Source: Micromonospora nigra (GTDB lineage: Bacteria; Actinomycetota; Actinomycetes; Mycobacteriales; Micromonosporaceae). From it: DNA of 64,000 nucleotides. Both the position numbers and the translations under genes were made by a program. The notes under the pieces were generated by a model. It was not told where the DNA came from. It searched no databases and worked only from the letters and a program-made list of their open reading frames with translations. Positions 17,557 to 27,237 of the stretch are shown piece after piece; the first letter of the stretch is position 1; each line of letters begins with the position of its first letter. The stretch lies in the NCBI RefSeq assembly GCF_900091585.1, contig NZ_FMHT01000003.1, forward strand, positions 5,668,001 through 5,732,000. Direction: 5' to 3'.

Positions 17557-20500
17557 ATGCCCGACTCGACCGTCGCCAGTCCAGTACTCCCCACCGGAGT
17601 CGTCTTCCGGATCCTGGGCCCCCTACAGGTCGACGGGCCGGACGGGCCGGTACGCGTGCCTCCCGGGCGCCAGGAGATCATCCTGGCCTGCCTGCTCACC
17701 GAGGCCGGCCGGGTCGTGGGCACGGATCGGCTGCTCGACCTCATCTGGCCGGACGAACCCCCGGACACCGCCCGCACCCAGATCCAGATCTGCATCTCCC
17801 GGCTGCGCAAGAGCTTCACCGAGGCCGGCGTCGCCGCCACGGTGGTGTCCCGCGCGCCCGGGTACCTGCTGCAAACCGGTGAGGACGCGGTCGACCTGCA
17901 CCTGTTCCACCGTCAGGTGGCCGCGTCCCGGGTGCTGGTGAAGGAGGGCCGCGCCGCCGAGGCCGCCGAGACCCTGCGCGGTGCCGTCGCCCTGTGGCGG
18001 GGCCCGTGCCTGGACGGCATCCCCAGCGACGTGCTGCGGATCCGGGGGCAACGCCTCGACGAGGACCGGTTGACCGCGGTCGAGACGTACCTGGAACTGG
18101 AGCTGAGCCTGGGACGCAGCCACGACCTGGTCGGGGAGGTCCGCCGGCTGGTCGACGAGTATCCACTGCGGGAGCGGCTGCGCGGCCAGCTCATGCTCGC
18201 CCTGCACCGTTCGGGGCGGCAGGCCGAGGCGCTGGAGGTGTACCGCGCCGGCCGCCGGCTGCTCGCCGACGAGCTGGGCCTGACGCCGGGGGAGGAACTG
18301 CGGCAACTGGAGAACGCCATCCTCGCCGGGGACCCGGCCCTGCTGAGCGTCGCACCGGCCGCCCACCCCGCCCACCCCGCCGAACGTGCCGCCCCACCGT
18401 CGGCGGCGCCCCTGCCGGCGTACGGGGACGAGAAGCCCCACCAGCTGCCGGCCGACACCGCCGACTTCGTCGCCGACGAGCAGGTGCTGCGTACGGCGCG
18501 GGCCGCGCTGCTGGGCGGCGACGACCAGCGGGCGCTCGGCCTGGTGGTCATCGTCGGCAAGCCCGGGATCGGCAAGAGCGCGATGGCCACCCACATCGCC
18601 CACCGCCTCGGCGAGCGGTTCCCCGACGGGCAGCTCTACGGGGACCTGCGGGGAGCCGGGCCCGAACCGGTCAGCGCCAGGGACATGCTCGGCCGGTTCC
18701 TGCGGGCCCTGGGCATCCCCGGTCCGGTGATCCCCGACGACACCGACGAACGCGCCGAGATGTACCGGACGCTGCTGGCCGCCCGGCGGATGCTGGTGGT
18801 CCTCGACGACGCGGCCAGCGAACGGCAGATCGCCCCGCTGCTGCCCGGCAGCAGCAGCTGCGCCGTGGTGGTGACCAGCCGGTCCCGGTTGGCCGCCCTG
18901 CCCGGAGCGCAGCGCGTCGAGCTGGACGTGTTCGACGAGGCCCAGTCGCTGGACCTGCTGGCCCGGGTGGCCGGCGTCGAACGGGTGGCCCGGGAGCCGG
19001 AGGCCGCCGCCGCCCTGGTCCGGACGGTCGGCGGGTTGCCGCTGGCGCTGCGGATCGTGGCCGCCCGGCTGGCCGCCCGTCCGCACTGGACGCTGGCGTC
19101 CATGGTGCACCGGCTGGCCAACGAACGGCACCGGCTCGACGAGTTGGCGCACGGCGAGATGACCATCCGGGCCAGCCTGTCGCTGACCCACGACGGCCTC
19201 AACCGCGCCGACCGTCGCCTGCTGCGCCTGTTCAGCCTCGCCGAGGGGCCGGCGGTGCCCGGCTGGGTCGCGGGCGCGCTGCTCGACGACCACCGGCCCT
19301 TCCCGTCCGACCTGGTGGAGCCGCTGGTCGACGTGCAGATGCTCGACGCGGTCGCGGTGGAGCGCACCGGCGAGTTCCGGTACCGCTTCCACGAGGTGAT
19401 CCGGCTGTTCGCCCGGGAACAGCTGACCCTGCACGACAGTCCCGCCGTGCAGCTCGCCGCGACCGAACGGATGCTCGGCGGCTGGCTGGCGGTCGCCGAG
19501 CAGGCCCACGCGCGGATCTACGGGGGTGACTACACGGTGCTGCGCGGCTCGGGCCGCCGCTGGCAGCCGCCCGCCGGGTACGTCGACGCTCTGCTGACCG
19601 ATCCGGTCGAGTGGTTGGACATGGAGCACGCCAACCTGTGCCTGGCCGTCGAGCAGGCCGCCCAGGCGGGGCTCGACGAGCTGTGCTGGGACCTGACCAC
19701 CACCCTGGTGACGCTGTTCGAGGCGCGCGGCTACTTCGACCTGTGGGAACGCACCCACCAGCGGGCACTGGAGGCCACCCGCGCAGCCGGCAACCGGCGC
19801 GGTGTCGCCGCCGTGCTCGCGTCCCTGGGCACCATGCATCTGAGCCGGCAGCACCCGGAGGAGGCGCGCCGGGCGCTGGCCGAGTCGCTGGAGATCTTCG
19901 ACGAGCTGGGGGAGGTGCACGGGCTCGCCCTGTGCCGCCGCGACCTGGCCCTGCTCGACCGGCAGGCCGGCGAGGACGACCGGGCGCTGCTGCGCTACGA
20001 GCAGGCCGCCCGCGACTTCGACCGGGTCGGCGACGTGGTGGGCCGGGCGACGGTGCTCACCCAGAGCGCGCACATCTGGATGCGGCGGGGGCACAGCGCC
20101 GTCGCCCGGGCCCAGCTGGAGGAGGCGCTGGACGTCTTCCGCTCCGTCGGCTACGCCCACGGCGAGGCCCATGCCCTGCGGCGGGCCGGCCAGGTGCAGT
20201 TACAGATGGGCGAACACGCCGAGGCGGAACGGACCCTGACCGGGGTGCTGGAGATGGTGCGGCACGGCCGGGACATCATCGGCGAGGGGCATCTGCTGCG
20301 TAACCTCGGCGAGGTGCACGCCGCCATGGGGCGCTACGCGCAGGCCCGGGACGCCTTCGAGCGCGCCCTGACCGTACGCGAGCAGATCATGGACCACGGC
20401 GGAGCGGCGCTGGTGCGGCTGGACCTGGCCCGGCTGCTGGCCCGGGCCGGCGACCCGGTGCCGGCCCGGCAGTTGCTCGACCAGGCCACGCAGACCTTCC

Positions 20501-20583
20501 GGGCGCGGGGGATGCGGCACGAGACGCGGGAGGCGGAGGGCCTGGCCGAGGAACTCGCCGTCCTGGGCTCCGCCGCCTCCTGA
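17557..20583 (+). CDS. AfsR-type SARP transcriptional regulator with NB-ARC and TPR domains
   Basis: 1008 residues. An OmpR-like winged helix at about 8-105 (FRILGPLQVDGPDGPVRVPPGRQEIILACLL... LLDLIWPDEPPDTARTQIQICISRLRK) is followed by a bacterial transcriptional activation domain (about 110-260, ending LEVYRAGRRLLADELGLTPGEEL). An NB-ARC ATPase (about 305-600) has Walker A GKPGIGKS and Walker B MLVVLDDAAS. TPR-like repeats fill about 700-1000. It should activate the adjacent cluster by binding heptamer direct repeats. ATG 17557 with GGAG nine bases upstream was preferred; an in-frame ATG 17506 would add 17 residues. Confidence 0.9.
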   Translation: MPDSTVASPVLPTGVVFRILGPLQVDGPDGPVRVPPGRQEIILACLLTEAGRVVGTDRLLDLIWPDEPPDTARTQIQICISRLRKSFTEAGVAATVVSRAPGYLLQTGEDAVDLHLFHRQVAASRVLVKEGRAAEAAETLRGAVALWRGPCLDGIPSDVLRIRGQRLDEDRLTAVETYLELELSLGRSHDLVGEVRRLVDEYPLRERLRGQLMLALHRSGRQAEALEVYRAGRRLLADELGLTPGEELRQLENAILAGDPALLSVAPAAHPAHPAERAAPPSAAPLPAYGDEKPHQLPADTADFVADEQVLRTARAALLGGDDQRALGLVVIVGKPGIGKSAMATHIAHRLGERFPDGQLYGDLRGAGPEPVSARDMLGRFLRALGIPGPVIPDDTDERAEMYRTLLAARRMLVVLDDAASERQIAPLLPGSSSCAVVVTSRSRLAALPGAQRVELDVFDEAQSLDLLARVAGVERVAREPEAAAALVRTVGGLPLALRIVAARLAARPHWTLASMVHRLANERHRLDELAHGEMTIRASLSLTHDGLNRADRRLLRLFSLAEGPAVPGWVAGALLDDHRPFPSDLVEPLVDVQMLDAVAVERTGEFRYRFHEVIRLFAREQLTLHDSPAVQLAATERMLGGWLAVAEQAHARIYGGDYTVLRGSGRRWQPPAGYVDALLTDPVEWLDMEHANLCLAVEQAAQAGLDELCWDLTTTLVTLFEARGYFDLWERTHQRALEATRAAGNRRGVAAVLASLGTMHLSRQHPEEARRALAESLEIFDELGEVHGLALCRRDLALLDRQAGEDDRALLRYEQAARDFDRVGDVVGRATVLTQSAHIWMRRGHSAVARAQLEEALDVFRSVGYAHGEAHALRRAGQVQLQMGEHAEAERTLTGVLEMVRHGRDIIGEGHLLRNLGEVHAAMGRYAQARDAFERALTVREQIMDHGGAALVRLDLARLLARAGDPVPARQLLDQATQTFRARGMRHETREAEGLAEELAVLGSAAS

Positions 20584-20591
20584 GCCTGCCG

Positions 20592-20765
20592 TCAGTCCCA
20601 GGGGTTGTTGCCGTCGGTCGACGTGGTCGGCGTGGGGGTGGCCACGGTGCCGGTCGGCGCGGGAGCGGAACCGTCGGAGGCCTGCGCGGCCGTCGCGCCG
20701 AGGGCGATGAGGCCGGCGGTGGCGGCGGCGAGAGCGAAGACCTTCACGGCGGAGATGCGGCCCAT
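20592..20765 (-). CDS. Small secreted peptide, 57 residues
   Basis: A short gene overlooked by length filters. Starting at ATG 20765 after a strong AAGGAG site, it encodes MGRISAVKVFALAAATAGL, a clean signal peptide ending in ATAAQA, then a mature part of about 30 residues rich in Thr/Pro/Ser and ending DGNNPWD. It converges on the SARP gene, whose stop is 8 bases from its own. Its promoter region carries a SARP-like heptamer array, so it may belong to the SARP regulon. Function unknown; no catalytic feature is visible. Confidence 0.65.
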   Translation of the reverse strand: MGRISAVKVFALAAATAGLIALGATAAQASDGSAPAPTGTVATPTPTTSTDGNNPWD

Positions 20766-20831
20766 GTCGACTCCTTGTCAGCGTTTCCCTGGGGTGTTGA
20801 CGGAACGCTAACCACGGGCGGAATCCCGGCC

Positions 20832-20861
20832 TTATCTCAGCGTTTATCCCGGCGCTATCAC
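20832..20861 (-). promoter_or_regulatory. SARP-type heptamer array before the small peptide gene
   Basis: Plus-strand reading TTATCTC-AGCGT-TTATCCC-GGCG-CTATCAC (steps of 12 and 11 bases), i.e. GTGATAG, GGGATAA, GAGATAA toward the peptide gene, whose start is about 67 bases further. An inverted copy of its outer part (GGTGATAGCG, 20884-20893) mirrors CGCTATCACC (20853-20862). Confidence 0.5.
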
Positions 20862-20932
20862 CATTGTGGAGAGCACCTATTCCGGTGATAGCGATTCACG
20901 TCGCGGCACCCCTGAAGATGGGCCTGAACTGC

Positions 20933-20973
20933 TGATACGCCGACGATAGGGCGCGCGATGCCTCGCCGATAGC
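20933..20973 (+). promoter_or_regulatory. SARP-type heptamer array before the XRE regulator gene
   Basis: TGATACG (20933), CGATAGG (20944), CGATGCC (20956) and CGATAGC (20967) recur at steps of 11, 12 and 11 bases, about 120 bases upstream of the regulator start. The GATA core and spacing match the two other arrays in the window, read on this strand. Confidence 0.45.
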
Positions 20974-21092
20974 GGCGCCCGGACCATTGGCGGGGACGAG
21001 CGGTGATCCCGGTGACGGGATTGGTGCGCCACACCAACGGGACAGCGTGGCACCGGCTCGTCCACTGCCGCCGGAGAAGTGGAGACCGCAAC

Positions 21093-22433
21093 ATGAGCAT
21101 CGACGTGGGCACTGGCGAGGACGTTCCGCAGTTCGGGCTGCTGGTCCGTCAGCACCGTTTGCGCATCGGGCTGACCCAGCGGGAACTGGCGGACTTCTCC
21201 ACGGTCAGCGTCCGGGCCATCCGCGACCTGGAACAGGGTCGGGCACGGCGGCCCCGGCAGGACACCGTACGGCTGATCGCCGACGGACTGCGGCTGGGCC
21301 TGCGGGCCCGCGCGGACCTGGAGACCGCCGCCAACCAGGGCCGCACCAGTTGGGCGGTCAAGGCCGCCTACGAGGCCGATCCTCCCGCCCCACCGTTCGC
21401 CCTGGACGTGCTGGTAGGCCGGGAGACCGAAACCTCGACCCTGACCGGCGAGCTGGCCTCCGGTGCCGAACGGTTGGTCACCGTGACCGGGGTGGACGGG
21501 GTCGGGCGCACCCGCCTCGCCCTGGAGGTGGCGACCCGGTTGCACACCGCCGAACGCACCCCGGTGCTCTGGTGCGCGGCCGACGCCGCCCCCGCCGGCG
21601 GAGACCGCCTCGCCGCCCTGGTGCGGGCCTGCGTCCACCAGCTGCTCAATGCCGGCGACGCCACCGACGACATCGCCGCGTTCGTCGACACCGTCGCAGA
21701 CCGGCCACCCCTGCTGGTCGTCGACGGCGTGACCGGTCCCGTCGTCCGCGCCGACCGGGTCGCCGCGCTGCTGCGCGACTGCCCCGGTCTGCGCATCCTC
21801 GTCACCGCGGCCCAACCCCTGCACCTGCCCGGGGAACGGACGTTCCTGCTCACCCCGCTGGCCGTGCCCGAGGACGACGACCCGCTCACCATCGGGCAGA
21901 GCCCCGCCGTGCGGGTGTTCGTGGAACGGGCCCGCCGGGTCCGCCCCGACTTCACCCCCGCCCCCGCCGACAGCGGGCTCGTCGCCGACATCTGCCGCCG
22001 CGTCGACGGGCTGCCGCTGGCGTTGCAGGCCGCCGCGTCCTGGCTGGTCGTCTACGACGTGCCGACCCTGCACCAGTGCCTGCACGCGGACCCGGCGAAC
22101 CTGCTGCACCACCTCGCGGGAGCCGACGGCGACATCCGGCTGCGGGACGCCCTCGACCACCGGCTGGCCGCCCTGCCCACCGCCGACCGGGACCTGCTCG
22201 CCGACCTGTGCCGCCGCGGCGACCGCTTCGGCCTGGCGGACGTCACCGCGCTGACCGGGAGCAGCCTGCCCGACAGCGGCCGGGCCGTCCGTGACCTGGT
22301 GCTGCGCGGCCTGGTGCAGCCCAGCTACGAGGCCGGGCAGTCCCGGTTCCGGATCCTGCACCTGGTCCGGGCCACCCAGCTCGAATCCGCGGCCCGCCCC
22401 GCAGCCGGCGTCCCGGCCCACGTCGGGGCCTGA
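21093..22433 (+). CDS. XRE-family regulator fused to an NB-ARC-like ATPase
   Basis: 446 residues. The N-terminal 75 residues form an XRE helix-turn-helix (LVRQHRLRIGLTQRELADFSTVSVRAIRDLEQGRARRPRQDTVRLIADGL). An STAND-type ATPase follows; its phosphate loop reads GVDGVGRTRLALEV, with Arg in place of the invariant Lys, and Walker B is PPLLVVDGVTG. A helical region ends the protein; no TPR block is visible. It is likely the second pathway regulator, sitting between the SARP and the first biosynthetic gene and behind a heptamer array. ATG 21093 follows GTGGAGA; upstream in-frame starts would cross the promoter. Confidence 0.82.
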   Translation: MSIDVGTGEDVPQFGLLVRQHRLRIGLTQRELADFSTVSVRAIRDLEQGRARRPRQDTVRLIADGLRLGLRARADLETAANQGRTSWAVKAAYEADPPAPPFALDVLVGRETETSTLTGELASGAERLVTVTGVDGVGRTRLALEVATRLHTAERTPVLWCAADAAPAGGDRLAALVRACVHQLLNAGDATDDIAAFVDTVADRPPLLVVDGVTGPVVRADRVAALLRDCPGLRILVTAAQPLHLPGERTFLLTPLAVPEDDDPLTIGQSPAVRVFVERARRVRPDFTPAPADSGLVADICRRVDGLPLALQAAASWLVVYDVPTLHQCLHADPANLLHHLAGADGDIRLRDALDHRLAALPTADRDLLADLCRRGDRFGLADVTALTGSSLPDSGRAVRDLVLRGLVQPSYEAGQSRFRILHLVRATQLESAARPAAGVPAHVGA

Positions 22434-22467
22434 CCAGCGGCGCAACTGCTGCGCGGGTGCCGGAACA

Positions 22468-22501
22468 ACTGCCGCCCGGCACCGCGCGGCGCCGGTTCAA
22501 T
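22468..22501 (+). promoter_or_regulatory. Weak promoter-like element before the KAS III gene
   Basis: ACTGCCGC followed about 20 bases later by TTCAAT resembles, weakly, the ACTGCCGCTG-N18-TAGSCTCAG elements at 30573 and 39427. It lies about 72 bases before the KAS III start. Confidence 0.25.
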
Positions 22502-22573
22502 GACTGCACCACCGAGCAGAAGCGGCCGGCGCGGCGCCGGGCCGCCCGACCACGACACGAGGGAGGACGAACT

Positions 22574-23614
22574 GTGTCGGCGAACGTCGAATACAGGAAG
22601 CACACCCGCACGGCCGTCATCGCCGGCCTCGGCGCCTACGTCCCCGAGCGGGCGGTGAAGAACGACGAGATCGCCGAGCAGCTCGGCGTCACCACCGACT
22701 GGATCCGCGACCGGACGGGCATCGAGCAACGGTTCTTCCTCGAACCCGAGGGCGCCACCTCCGACCTGGCCGTGGAGGCGGGTCGGCGGGCGCTGCAGTC
22801 CTGCGGCAACCCGGACATCGATTTCCTGGTCCTGGCCACGTGCTCCCCCGACCACCCGTTCCCCGCCACCGCCCCGGCCGTCGCCGCCCGCCTCGGCCTC
22901 CGGGGCATCGCGGCCTTCGACCTCAACGCCGCCTGCTCCGGCTTCGTCTACGCGCTCTCGGTCAGCGCCGGACTGCTGGCCACCGGCGCGTACCGCACCG
23001 GGCTGGTGATCGGCGCCGACGCCATCTCGACGATCCTCGACAGGTCGGACCAGATCACCGCCCCGATCTTCGGCGACGGCGCTGGCGCGGTGGTCGTACG
23101 GGCCGGCGGCCACGACGAGCAGGGCAGCATCACCGCCCAGATGATGGGCAGTGACGGCGACCTGCTGGACATCATGAAGACTCCCGCCGGCGGGTCCCGG
23201 CAACGCTCGTTCGGCGTGCCCACCGACATCGACCACAGCTACTTCACCATGGCCGGCCGGTCCGTCTACAAACACGCCATCGCCCGGATGACCGGCGCCG
23301 CCACGACCGTGCTGAACGAGATGGGCTGGAGCGTCGATGACGTCGACTGGCTCGTCGCCCACCAGGCCAACCGCCGCATCCTCACCGCCACCGCCGAGGC
23401 CATCGGCATCCCCGCCGAGAAGGCCGTCATCAACGTCGACAGGGTGGCCAACACCTCCGCCGCGTCCATTCCGCTGGCCTTCGTCGACGCGGTCACCGCC
23501 GGCACCTTCACCCCCGGCGACAAGGTGCTGCTGGCTGCCTTCGGTGGTGGCGCCACCTGGGCTGCCGCCGCACTCACCTGGCCCGAGCTGAGCCTCACCG
23601 GCCCGGCCGCCTGA
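22574..23614 (+). CDS. 3-oxoacyl-ACP synthase III (KAS III, FabH-like)
   Basis: 346 residues with the complete KAS III pattern: GLGAYVPERAVKNDEIAEQLGVTTDWIRDRTGIEQR at the N terminus, the nucleophile Cys121 in NAACSGFVYAL, His in VAHQANRRI and Asn in VANTSAASIPLA. It can prime a short beta-ketoacyl chain on an ACP; the ACP gene 90 bases downstream is the natural partner. Placed in front of NRPS1, whose first domain is a condensation domain, it probably helps make the acyl starter, though it could be a duplicate housekeeping FabH. GTG 22574 follows GGGAGGACG. Confidence 0.88.
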   Translation: MSANVEYRKHTRTAVIAGLGAYVPERAVKNDEIAEQLGVTTDWIRDRTGIEQRFFLEPEGATSDLAVEAGRRALQSCGNPDIDFLVLATCSPDHPFPATAPAVAARLGLRGIAAFDLNAACSGFVYALSVSAGLLATGAYRTGLVIGADAISTILDRSDQITAPIFGDGAGAVVVRAGGHDEQGSITAQMMGSDGDLLDIMKTPAGGSRQRSFGVPTDIDHSYFTMAGRSVYKHAIARMTGAATTVLNEMGWSVDDVDWLVAHQANRRILTATAEAIGIPAEKAVINVDRVANTSAASIPLAFVDAVTAGTFTPGDKVLLAAFGGGATWAAAALTWPELSLTGPAA

Positions 23615-23704
23615 CCTCCGCGACGTCCCGGTGGCACACGCCGGGAGACCCGAACCGACCGTACCGAGGCACGTCGAGTGCCACCGCCACGATGGGAGAC
23701 AACC

Positions 23705-23941
23705 GTGCTCAACACCCTGGAGAGAGTCAACGAGATCGTCCTGGAGCAGGTGCCGGACCTGGAGATGGAGCTGATCGGCCCCACCCACCTGCTCAACGAG
23801 GACCTGGGCATCGACTCCCTGACCTTCGTCGACATCCTCGTCAAGGTCGAGAAGATCTTCGACATCGAGTTCACCGACGACGAGCTGACCACCGTGCAGA
23901 GCGTCCAGGACATCCTGGACCTCATCCAGCGGAAGCAGTGA
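23705..23941 (+). CDS. Acyl carrier protein
   Basis: 78 residues with the phosphopantetheine site in DLGIDSLTFVDILVKVEKIFDIEF (Ser38) and an acidic helix II typical of type II ACPs rather than peptidyl carriers. It follows the KAS III gene and precedes NRPS1, so it should carry the acyl group offered to the first condensation domain. GTG 23705 is preceded by GGGAGAC; an earlier in-frame ATG lacks a good site. Confidence 0.85.
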   Translation: MLNTLERVNEIVLEQVPDLEMELIGPTHLLNEDLGIDSLTFVDILVKVEKIFDIEFTDDELTTVQSVQDILDLIQRKQ

Positions 23942-23981
23942 CCCTCCGCCCGGTCCGTTTCGTCGCCCGTAGTCCCGCCGC

Positions 23982-24030
23982 CGGCCCACCGCGCGCCTCT
24001 TCACACACCTGAAGACGTCGCGGTGGGCCG
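23982..24030 (+). terminator. Hairpin between ACP and NRPS1
   Basis: A 12-bp perfect stem (CGGCCCACCGCG with CGCGGTGGGCCG) encloses a second small stem (CTTCA/TGAAG). It is an intrinsic terminator or attenuator inside the biosynthetic operon and could lower NRPS expression relative to KAS III and ACP. Confidence 0.55.
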
Positions 24031-24080
24031 TCGCCGCCTGTCCGACCGCACCGCAACCGCGCCCAGATGGGGGTTTCACC

Positions 24081-25661
24081 ATGTCCGACCCGACGACCGG
24101 CACCCGGCCGCTGAACGCCGCGCAGCTCGGCGTCTGGTACGCCCAGCGGATCGATCCCACCAACCCCGTGCACAACATGGGCGGCTACCTGGAGATCCGG
24201 GGACCGTTGGACCCGGACGCCCTGTTGGCGACCGTGCGGACGCTGGTCGCCGAGGACGAGACCCTGCGGCTGCGCTTCACCGAGGTCGACGGGGTGCCCG
24301 CCCAGTACCTCGGACCGGCACCGGACTTCACCCCCCGGCTGCGGGACCTCAGCGCCGAACCGGATCCCCACGCGGCGGCGCTGCGGCTGATGCGCGAGGA
24401 CATGGACGCCGCCCCCGACCTCGAACGTGACCGGCTGTTCCACCACGAGATCATCCGACTTGGTCCGGACCATCACCTCTGGTACAACCGGGCCCACCAC
24501 CTGATCCACGACGGCTACACCTCCACCGTGCTGCGCCGACGCGGCGCGGAACTGTACACCGCCCTGGTCGGTGGCCACCCCGCCGGTGCACCGCTGGGTT
24601 CCTTCACCGCCCTGCTCGACGAGCAGGCCCGTTACACCGGCTCCCGGGCGCAGCAGCGCGACGCCGCGTACTGGCGGCAGATGATGGCCGACGCCCCCCA
24701 GCCGCCGGGGCCGCCGTCGCCGGCGCGGCCCACCAACCGGGTCACCCGCCAGGTCTGCCGCGTCGACGTCGAGGGCGTCGCGCGGCTGCGCGGCTTCGCC
24801 GAACGAGCGGGCGTGACGTGGCAGCAGGCGCTGCTCACCGCGGCCGCCGTGCACCGGCACCTGTGGACCGGGGAGGACGACGTGCTGCTCAGCCTCCCGG
24901 TGCCCGGCCGGCTCGGTCCGGCCGCCATCGGCGTGCCCGGCATGATGGCGAACGTCCTGCCGCTGCGCTGCCGCGTCGACCCGGCCGAGACCGCCGAGGC
25001 GTTGGCCGCCAAGGTCGCCCGACAGGCGTTGCGGGCGCAGTGGCACCAGCGGTACGACTCCGCCGACCTGCTGCGCGACCTCGGCTGGTCCACCGACGGG
25101 CGGCGTGAGTTCGGTCCGGTCGTCAACTTCGTGGCCGGGGACGAGCAGAACACCTTCGCCGGGCTGCCCGCCGTGCACCACCTGTTCTCCACCGGTGGCA
25201 CCGTCGAGGACCTGGCCCTCACCGTCACCCACCATCCCGAGGGCGGCCTGCGCATCGACGTCAGTGTCGACAGTGCCCACCGCGACGCCGTGGACCTGGA
25301 CGCCTACCAGCGCACCTTCCGCCGGGTGCTGGCCGCCATGACCGCCCGCCCCGACACGCCGGTCGGCGACATCGACCTGCTCGACGCCGTGGAGCGTGAC
25401 GCGGTGTTGCGTGGGTGGAATGAGACGGGTGTGTCGGTGGTGGATGGTTCGTTGGGTGGTTTGTTTGCGGGGCGGGTGGGTGTGGATGCGGGTGCGTTGG
25501 CGGTGGTGTGTGGGGGGTGGGTTTGTCGTATGGGGAGTTGGATGTTCGGTCGTCTCGTTTGGCGTGGCATTTGTTGTCGGTGGGGGTTGGTCGGGGTGAT
25601 GTGGTGGGGGTGTTGTTGGAGCGGGGGGTGGAGTTTGCGGTTGCGGTGTTGGGGGTGGTGA
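24081..25661 (+). CDS. NRPS1, 5' part: starter-like condensation domain and start of A1 (frameshifted)
   Basis: The frame opens at ATG 24081 after GGGGG and encodes a complete condensation domain (about residues 1-435) with active motif HHLIHDG near residue 140. As the first domain of the assembly line it most likely joins an ACP-bound acyl group to the first amino acid. The A1 domain begins near residue 440 ([20 protein letters not shown]). At the G6 run 25512-25517 the frame is lost compared with the near-identical second A domain, which has G7, and translation runs into a stop at 25661. Adding one G joins this frame to the next entry and gives a 2160-residue C-A-T-C-A-T synthetase. Confidence 0.8.
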   Translation: MSDPTTGTRPLNAAQLGVWYAQRIDPTNPVHNMGGYLEIRGPLDPDALLATVRTLVAEDETLRLRFTEVDGVPAQYLGPAPDFTPRLRDLSAEPDPHAAALRLMREDMDAAPDLERDRLFHHEIIRLGPDHHLWYNRAHHLIHDGYTSTVLRRRGAELYTALVGGHPAGAPLGSFTALLDEQARYTGSRAQQRDAAYWRQMMADAPQPPGPPSPARPTNRVTRQVCRVDVEGVARLRGFAERAGVTWQQALLTAAAVHRHLWTGEDDVLLSLPVPGRLGPAAIGVPGMMANVLPLRCRVDPAETAEALAAKVARQALRAQWHQRYDSADLLRDLGWSTDGRREFGPVVNFVAGDEQNTFAGLPAVHHLFSTGGTVEDLALTVTHHPEGGLRIDVSVDSAHRDAVDLDAYQRTFRRVLAAMTARPDTPVGDIDLLDAVERDAVLRGWNETGVSVVDGSLGGLFAGRVGVDAGALAVVCGGWVCRMGSWMFGRLVWRGICCRWGLVGVMWWGCCWSGGWSLRLRCWGW

Positions 25662-27237
25662 AGGCGGGGGCTGGTTATGTGTTGTTGGATCCGGAGTTTC
25701 CTGATGAGCGGTTGGGGTGGTTGTTGGGGGAGTCGGGTGCGGTGGTGTTGGTGACTCGGGATGGTTTGGTGTCTCGGGTGGGGGGTGTTGGTGGTTGTTC
25801 GGTGGTTCGGGTTGATTCGGATGCGGGGGTTATTGGTTCGTGTGGTTCGGTGGCGCCTTTGGTGGGGGTGGGTGGTTCGGATGTGGCGTGTGTGATGTTC
25901 ACGTCGGGGTCGACGGGGGTGCCGAAGGGTGTGGTGGCGTCGCATCGGGCTTTGGTGGGGAGTCTGGTGGGGCAGGGTTATGCGGTGTTTGGGCCGGGTG
26001 AGGTGTTCTTGCAGTGTTCTCCGGTGTCGTGGGATGCGTTTTCGTTGGAGTTCTGGGGGGCGTTGCTGTTTGGTGGGGTGTGTGTTCTGCAGGAGGGGCA
26101 GCGGCCTGAGCCGTCGGTGATTGCGTCGTTGGTGGCGGAGCATCGGGTGTCGATGTTGCAGTTGTCGTCGGGGTTGTTCAATTTGTTGGTGGAGGAGTAT
26201 CCGGAGGCGTTTGACGGGGTGCGGGTGGCGTTTACGGGGGGTGAGGCGGCTTCGGGTGCGCATGTGGCGCGGATTGTGGCGCGGTGTCCGGGGTTGCGGG
26301 TGGCTAATGGTTATGGGCCGGCGGAGTCGATGGGCTTTTCGACGACGTTTGAGGTGCCGGTTGGTTTTGTTGGTTCGTCGGTGCCGGTGGGTCGGGCGGT
26401 GGCGAACAAGCGGGCGTTTGTGTTGGATGGTTGTTTGCGGCCGGTGCCGGTGGGGGTTGTTGGTGAGGTGTATTTGGCGGGTGTGGGTGTGGCGGTTGGT
26501 TATTTGAATCGGTCGGGTTTGACGGCGCAGCGGTTTGTGGCTGATCCGTTTGGTGGGCCGGGTGAGCGGTTGTATCGGACGGGTGATCTGGCGAGGTGGA
26601 CTGCGGCTGGGGTGTTGGAGTTCGTGGGGCGGGCTGATGGGCAGGTGAAGATTCGGGGGTTCCGGGTCGAGCCTGGTGAGGTCGAGGCGGTGTTGTCGGG
26701 TCATGAGCGGGTGGGTCAGGCCGCGGTGGTCGCTGTCCCGGACCCGACCGGCACCCTCCGCCTCGTCGCCTACCTCGTTCCGGACACGCGACCGGGCACC
26801 GCCGACTCCGCTTCCGCGCCCCCCGCCTCGACCTCCGCCGACTCCGCTTCCGCGTCCCCCGCCAGCCTGGCCGAGGACGTGCGGCAGTGGGTGCGGGGTC
26901 GGTTGCCGGAGCACATGGTGCCGTCGGTGGTGGTGGTGCTGGACCGGATGCCGTTGACCGCGAACGGCAAGCTCGACCGCAGGGCCCTGCCCGCACCGGA
27001 CCTGAGCGCCGGTCGGGCAGCCGGTCGTGGCCCCCGTGACCCGCGGGAGGAGATCCTGTGCGGCCTGTACGCCGAGGTCCTCGGCGTGCCGTCGGTCAGT
27101 ATCGACGACGACTTCTTCGACCTGGGCGGCCACTCCCTGCTCGCCGCGAGACTCGCCGCCCGCGCCCGCACCGTCCTCGGCGTCGACCTGACCATCCGCG
27201 ACATCTTCACCGCACCCACCATCGCCACCCTCACCGA
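25408..27237 (+). repeat. GRINS-like skewed repeat, copy 1 (A1-T1)
   Basis: A 1830-bp segment covering A1, the linker and T1, nearly identical to 28638-30468. By eye I count three substitutions in the A-T linker near 27000 and one missing G. From about 25408 to 26730 the coding strand is extremely rich in G and T: codons such as GTG, TTG, GGT, GGG and TCG replace the C-ending codons used elsewhere. The skew stops sharply while the duplication continues. Confidence 0.9.

Noticed and set aside
17623..20172. An 849-residue minus-strand frame across the SARP gene
   Set aside because: Antisense shadow; no recognisable domain, and the plus strand encodes a complete regulator.
25500..25661. Programmed ribosomal frameshift in NRPS1
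   Set aside because: The second copy has the same context with one extra G and needs no frameshift; no stimulatory structure or slippery heptamer is obvious, so mutation or sequence error is simpler.
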